Source: JBDKJS01 sp039806065
GTDB lineage: Bacteria; Bacteroidota; Bacteroidia; AKYH767-A; 2013-40CM-41-45
Assembly: GCA_039806065.1 (NCBI GenBank)
Contig: JBDKJS010000103.1
Coordinates: 1 to 10,368 of the forward strand
Reading direction: 5' to 3'
Length of the DNA stretch: 10,368 bases
The notes beneath the pieces were generated by a model. That model saw nothing but the letters and a program-made list of their open reading frames with translations, did no database searches and was not told the origin of the DNA. Position numbers and translations under genes: made by a program. Shown here piece after piece: positions 6,426-10,368 of this stretch (positions within the stretch are counted from its first letter, which is position 1; each line of letters starts with the position of its first letter).

Positions 6426-9035
6426 ATGAATTTTAATCAATTTACCATTAAGGCACAATCAGTATTGCAAGAGGCTCACCAATATGCGCTTAAAAAAAAT
6501 CATCCTGCCATTGAACCTACACACCTACTTCACCAACTTTTTATAGCTGATGAAGCCGTAATAAATTTCCTTATCAAAAAATGTGGTGCCAATGCTAGTG
6601 CCATAACGAATGTAAACGAAAAATTGTTGAAACGATTACCCGTTTCTACAGGTGGTGAAGTAACATGGAGCAATGTATCAAGGCAAAAAATTCAAGTGGC
6701 CATTCAATTAGCCACTCAATGGAATGATGAGTTCGTTACCATAGAACATCTGTTAGCCGCTCTTACCAACGGAAAAGATGAGGTAGCACTATTGCTCACT
6801 GATGCGGGATTGAACGAGAAAAATCTTAAAGAGGCCATCACAGCATTGCGAAAAGGCAGCATTGCCAATAATGCTACCGCTGACGACAACTATCAATCAC
6901 TTACTAAATTTGCAAAAGATTTAAACAAACTTGCAGCAGAAGGTAAACTTGATCCAGTTATTGGCCGTGACGATGAGATCAGGAGGGTTTTGCAAATACT
7001 AAGTAGACGAACAAAAAACAATCCAATACTGATTGGTGAACCAGGTGTTGGTAAAACAGCAATAGCCGAAGGGCTGGCACATAGAATCATTAATGCTGAT
7101 GTTCCAGAAAATTTAAAGAATAAAAAAATATTTTCGCTCGACATGGGTGCTCTCATTGCAGGAGCAAAATACAAAGGAGAATTTGAAGACCGATTAAAAT
7201 CAGTGGTAAAAGAGGTCATCAATGCAGAGGGTGAAATTGTTTTGTTCATTGATGAAATACATACTCTGGTGGGAGCTGGCGGTGGCGATGGTGCTATGGA
7301 TGCAGCAAACATATTGAAGCCTGCACTTGCAAGAGGCGAATTGAGAGCCATTGGAGCTACTACCCTCAACGAATATCAAAAATATATTGAAAAAGACAAA
7401 GCCCTCGAGCGAAGATTTCAAAATGTAATAGTAGATGAACCTCAAACGCTTGATGCCATTTCAATACTCCGTGGGATAAAAGATCGATATGAGTCACATC
7501 ACCGAGTGAGTATAAAAGACGAAGCCATCATAGCTGCAGTGGAACTTTCTGAGCGCTACATATCTGATCGATTTTTACCTGATAAAGCCATTGACCTAAT
7601 CGATGAGGCCGCCTCGAAACTTAGAATGGAAATTGACTCACTTCCAGAAGAACTCGATGAATTGAATCGCAAAGTAATGCAATTAGAAATAGAGCGAGAA
7701 GCTATTAAACGAGAAGATAATACTACAAGGCTTAATGAAATAAATGAAGAGTTAGCTAATTTGATTGATAGCAGGAATGCCCTTAAAGCAAATTGGGAAA
7801 ATGAAAAAAATGTAGTAGCCCAAATCCAAATAAATAAGGATCAAATAGAACAATACAAACAAGATGCTGAAAGAGCTGAACGTGAAGGCGATTTTGGCAA
7901 AGTAGCTGAACTACGCTATGGAAAGATAAAAGAGACAGAAAAATTACTTAAACAATTAGAACAGGATTTAGCGTCACTACAAACCAATGGTGCCATGATC
8001 AAAGAAGTGGTGAGTGCTGAAGATATAGCAGAAGTAGTGAGCAAATGGACAGGAATTCCTGTAACCAAAATGCTACAAAGTGAAAGAGAGAAGTTACTTA
8101 AATTAGAGACAGAACTTGGCAAGCGGGTGATTGGTCAGCAAGAGGCCATTGAAGCGCTATCTGATGCTATAAGAAGAAGCCGTGCAGGCCTACAAGATGC
8201 GCACAAGCCCATAGGATCATTCATTTTTTTAGGCACCACCGGTGTGGGAAAAACCGAATTAGCAAAAGCCTTGGCAGGTTATTTATTCAATGATGACACA
8301 GCTATGGTTAGGATTGATATGAGCGAATATCAAGAAAAACATGCCGTTAGCCGATTGGTAGGTGCACCCCCAGGCTATGTTGGCTATGATGAAGGCGGAC
8401 AACTAACAGAAGCCATTAGAAGAAAACCATATGCGGTAGTTCTTCTAGATGAAATAGAAAAAGCGCATCCCGATGTGTTCAATATATTGTTACAAGTATT
8501 AGATGATGGCCGGCTCACTGATAACAAAGGAAGAACCGCAAATTTTAGAAACACCATCATAATAATGACTAGTAATATAGGTGCCGATTTAATTCAAGAA
8601 GAAATGCAAGGTTACAATGAGCTGAACAAAGACGATAAACAAGCCAAGGCTAAGATAAAGGTATTTGAGAAGCTCAAGAAATCAATTAGACCTGAATTTC
8701 TAAACAGAATTGACGAAGTGATTATGTTTAGTCCATTAACCCGTGATGAGATAACAGCAATTGCTAAGTTACAATTCGAAAACATGAGTGGCCTACTTTT
8801 AAAATCAGGTATTGCCATTTCAGCTTCAATGGAGGCAATAGACTGGCTTGCACAGCTAGGATATGACCCTCAGTTTGGAGCCAGACCCTTAAAGCGGATT
8901 ATGCAAAAAAAGATAATTAACGAATTGTCGAAATTAATACTTGCTGGTAAAATCAATAAAGATGACCACGTTTGGCTGGATGTTAATAAACACCATGAGT
9001 TTGAATTCATCAGTCAGAAAGCTAAGGTGAATTAA
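6426..9035 (+). CDS. clpB: ATP-dependent protein disaggregase ClpB (Hsp104/ClpB family)
   Basis: This cytoplasmic AAA+ hexamer pulls polypeptides out of aggregates together with DnaK/DnaJ/GrpE. The 869 residues match the usual ClpB length. The N-domain (1-145) has two Clp repeats (FTIKAQSVLQEAHQYA, IQVAIQLATQWND). NBD1 has Walker A GEPGVGKT (204-211), Walker B LFIDEIH (273-279) and the arginine finger region ALERRF (326-331). A coiled-coil M-domain, about 405-525, is present at ClpB-like length, which separates it from ClpA and ClpC. NBD2 has Walker A GTTGVGKT (603-610), pore loop GYVGYDEGG (650-658), Walker B VVLLDEIEKAH (671-681), FLNRID (758-763) and sensor-2 GAR (818-820). No ClpP-docking IGF/L loop was noticed. 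The start is the ATG at 6426, because MNFNQFTIKAQ is the expected N-terminus; the frame opens earlier at a TTG (6360), but that 22-residue extension does not look like ClpB. I found no CIRCE element or clear promoter in the 128 bases upstream. Confidence 0.97.
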   Translation: MNFNQFTIKAQSVLQEAHQYALKKNHPAIEPTHLLHQLFIADEAVINFLIKKCGANASAITNVNEKLLKRLPVSTGGEVTWSNVSRQKIQVAIQLATQWNDEFVTIEHLLAALTNGKDEVALLLTDAGLNEKNLKEAITALRKGSIANNATADDNYQSLTKFAKDLNKLAAEGKLDPVIGRDDEIRRVLQILSRRTKNNPILIGEPGVGKTAIAEGLAHRIINADVPENLKNKKIFSLDMGALIAGAKYKGEFEDRLKSVVKEVINAEGEIVLFIDEIHTLVGAGGGDGAMDAANILKPALARGELRAIGATTLNEYQKYIEKDKALERRFQNVIVDEPQTLDAISILRGIKDRYESHHRVSIKDEAIIAAVELSERYISDRFLPDKAIDLIDEAASKLRMEIDSLPEELDELNRKVMQLEIEREAIKREDNTTRLNEINEELANLIDSRNALKANWENEKNVVAQIQINKDQIEQYKQDAERAEREGDFGKVAELRYGKIKETEKLLKQLEQDLASLQTNGAMIKEVVSAEDIAEVVSKWTGIPVTKMLQSEREKLLKLETELGKRVIGQQEAIEALSDAIRRSRAGLQDAHKPIGSFIFLGTTGVGKTELAKALAGYLFNDDTAMVRIDMSEYQEKHAVSRLVGAPPGYVGYDEGGQLTEAIRRKPYAVVLLDEIEKAHPDVFNILLQVLDDGRLTDNKGRTANFRNTIIIMTSNIGADLIQEEMQGYNELNKDDKQAKAKIKVFEKLKKSIRPEFLNRIDEVIMFSPLTRDEITAIAKLQFENMSGLLLKSGIAISASMEAIDWLAQLGYDPQFGARPLKRIMQKKIINELSKLILAGKINKDDHVWLDVNKHHEFEFISQKAKVN

Positions 9036-10082
9036 CTACCTATCAAGCTGAAGACTGAGTGTAAAAGTAGTACCTACACCAAAGCTGCTCCGTACTGTAA
9101 TAGTCTGTTTATGCGCTTCAAGTATGTGCTTTACTATGGCCAATCCTAAGCCGGTGCCTCCAGCATCGCGGCTGCGACTTTTATCTACCCTATAAAATCT
9201 TTCAAATAAACGAGGCAGGTGTGCAGTTTCTATTCCAATGCCATTATCAGCTATTTGAATCATCACATTCTCTTCAAAATTATGAAAAGACACCTTGGTC
9301 TTTCCTCCTGTCCTACCATATTTGATAGAATTTACAATAAGATTTACAAAGACTTGTCTGATCCTTTCCTTATCACCATAAACAATAATAGGGGTATAAT
9401 CATCTGCAGCAATGGTTAGTTGAATACTTTTATCACGTGCTTGCAGTTCTAGCGAATCGAACACATCTCGAATGAGCTCTACCACATCAAATGATCGCTG
9501 ATCCAAAATCAGCTCACCGCTTTCTAATTTGGAGATCGCCTCCAAATCATCCACGATCAAACACAACCGTTCTGCTGACTTAGCTGCCCTCTGCAAATAA
9601 TAAACATTTACTTTTTCATCTTGCAATCCTCCATCGAGCAAAGTGTGTATGTATCCTTGAATATTAAACAATGGTGTTTTTAATTCATGTGAAACATTGC
9701 CAAGAAATTCTTTCCTAAACAGTTCCGTTTTCTTTAATTCTTCAATTTCTTTACGCCTATCTGAATCCCATTCCATGACTTGAGAATTGATGTCTTCTAA
9801 AAAAGTATTGTTGATTGCGGTTCGAGTTAATCCCTTTTCGTTGGGCCCTTTATAACTACTTAGCGTTTTATAAACAACTTTTATTTTTGCATAAATAAAG
9901 GATATGACCAACCACTTAAAAACAAAAAAGGTAAATATTATAGTCACCAAAAAACTTAAAATGATTGCCCATCTATCTGTTGTCCAATTGAATTTAAACA
10001 AATAAAAATTAAGCATGTTGATGCACAACGCTACTACGATAGCAGCAGTAATGGCAAGTATGTCAGGTCGGTCTCTTTTCAA
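9036..10082 (-). CDS. PhoR-like membrane sensor histidine kinase
   Basis: This 348-residue inner-membrane kinase autophosphorylates on His and passes phosphate to a response regulator. Two membrane helices (about 8-30 and 38-64) bracket a very short external loop, so a large periplasmic sensor is absent. A linker with a coiled-coil look (100-122) leads to the HisKA H-box FLGNVSHELKTPL with His132. The HATPase_c domain shows an N-box (VFVNLIVNSIKYG, Asn251), G1 IADNGIGI (277-284), F-box LFERFYRVD and G2 GGTGLGLAIV (308-317). The start appears to be TTG at 10082: a stop lies four codons upstream in frame, and the next ATG (residue 23) would delete most of the first helix. It follows the regulator gene by 77 bases, so the two are probably one operon; those 77 bases show no hairpin. 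It ends with TAG directly against the clpB stop. The family is PhoR-like by sequence, but a phosphate signal is not proven. Confidence 0.92.
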   Translation of the reverse strand: MKRDRPDILAITAAIVVALCINMLNFYLFKFNWTTDRWAIILSFLVTIIFTFFVFKWLVISFIYAKIKVVYKTLSSYKGPNEKGLTRTAINNTFLEDINSQVMEWDSDRRKEIEELKKTELFRKEFLGNVSHELKTPLFNIQGYIHTLLDGGLQDEKVNVYYLQRAAKSAERLCLIVDDLEAISKLESGELILDQRSFDVVELIRDVFDSLELQARDKSIQLTIAADDYTPIIVYGDKERIRQVFVNLIVNSIKYGRTGGKTKVSFHNFEENVMIQIADNGIGIETAHLPRLFERFYRVDKSRSRDAGGTGLGLAIVKHILEAHKQTITVRSSFGVGTTFTLSLQLDR

Positions 10083-10159
10083 TTCTATTGGCTATTCAAT
10101 TTTCTAAAAATATCACCAATTATAGGTAAGATTATTTTAATATGCCACTATATGATTGA

Positions 10160-10368
10160 TTAAAAATCGTACTTATAACCAATCCCTTTAACAGTCTTAA
10201 TATGATCATCGCCCAGTTTCTCTCGCAGTTTACGGATGTGAACATCTATCGTTCTATCACCTACTACCACATCATTACCCCAAACTCTTTCTAGAATTTC
10301 ATCGCGCGTAAACACTTTTCCTGGCTTAGAAGCCAGCAAGGATAACAGTTCGAATTCTTTTCTTGGCA
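10160..10368 (-). CDS. OmpR/PhoB-family response regulator, C-terminal DNA-binding part only
   Basis: The last 68 codons and the stop (TAA, 10162-10160) of a response regulator are inside the window; the receiver domain lies beyond the right edge. The visible part is most of a winged helix: RKEFELLSLLASKPGKVFTR, then DEILERVWG, the recognition helix DRTIDVHIRKLREKLG, and the C-terminal wing IKTVKGIGYKYDF. The VHIRKLREKLG and GIGYKY motifs are typical of OmpR/PhoB regulators, which bind direct repeats upstream of target promoters once phosphorylated. The gene lies just upstream of the PhoR-like kinase, its likely partner. The exact regulon cannot be deduced from this fragment. Confidence 0.93.
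   Translation of the reverse strand, partial: PRKEFELLSLLASKPGKVFTRDEILERVWGNDVVVGDRTIDVHIRKLREKLGDDHIKTVKGIGYKYDF

Noticed and set aside
6893..7445. Two minus-strand open frames opposite clpB
   Set aside because: They run antisense through the conserved NBD1 of ClpB and have low-complexity, Ser/Pro- or Phe-rich translations without any recognisable motif.

Overview
The window reads as chromosomal DNA of a Bacteroidota bacterium, probably Chitinophagia- or Sphingobacteriia-like, although genus cannot be set by eye. The evidence is the low GC content, the lack of Shine-Dalgarno sequences before genes, a promoter box of the TAnnTTTG type, a TonB-dependent receptor with an N-terminal carboxypeptidase-like domain, and a DUF5689-type lipoprotein. 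No tRNA, rRNA, CRISPR array, insertion sequence or phage gene was seen, and no gene-free stretch exceeds 140 bases.

Left half (1-5381, minus strand, read right to left): a three-gene envelope cluster. It starts with a 911-residue outer-membrane TonB-dependent receptor. A 468-residue lipoprotein with two DUF5689-like OB-fold units follows 31 bases later. After a strong hairpin terminator or attenuator comes a secreted protein, cut by the window edge, with a signal peptide, an OB-fold/DUF5689-like region, a fibronectin III-like domain and the beginning of a phospholipase D-family domain. The simplest reading is an outer-membrane uptake system whose surface proteins bind and cut a phosphodiester substrate such as nucleic acid. 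No SusD partner is present. The substrate is inferred.

Centre (5382-9035): a short divergent promoter region separates the receptor from a plus-strand NlpC/P60 cysteine peptidase without a signal peptide, which is probably a cytoplasmic murein-peptide hydrolase. The disaggregase ClpB follows, complete and canonical.

Right end (9036-10368, minus strand): an OmpR/PhoB-family response regulator (C-terminal part only) lies upstream of a PhoR-like membrane histidine kinase that appears to start at TTG. The kinase stop codon directly abuts the clpB stop codon in a convergent arrangement. Whether this pair controls the left-hand cluster cannot be told from the sequence.

The most unusual item is the receptor / OB-fold lipoprotein / secreted PLD-like cluster with its internal terminator. 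The other genes are ordinary members of well-known families.
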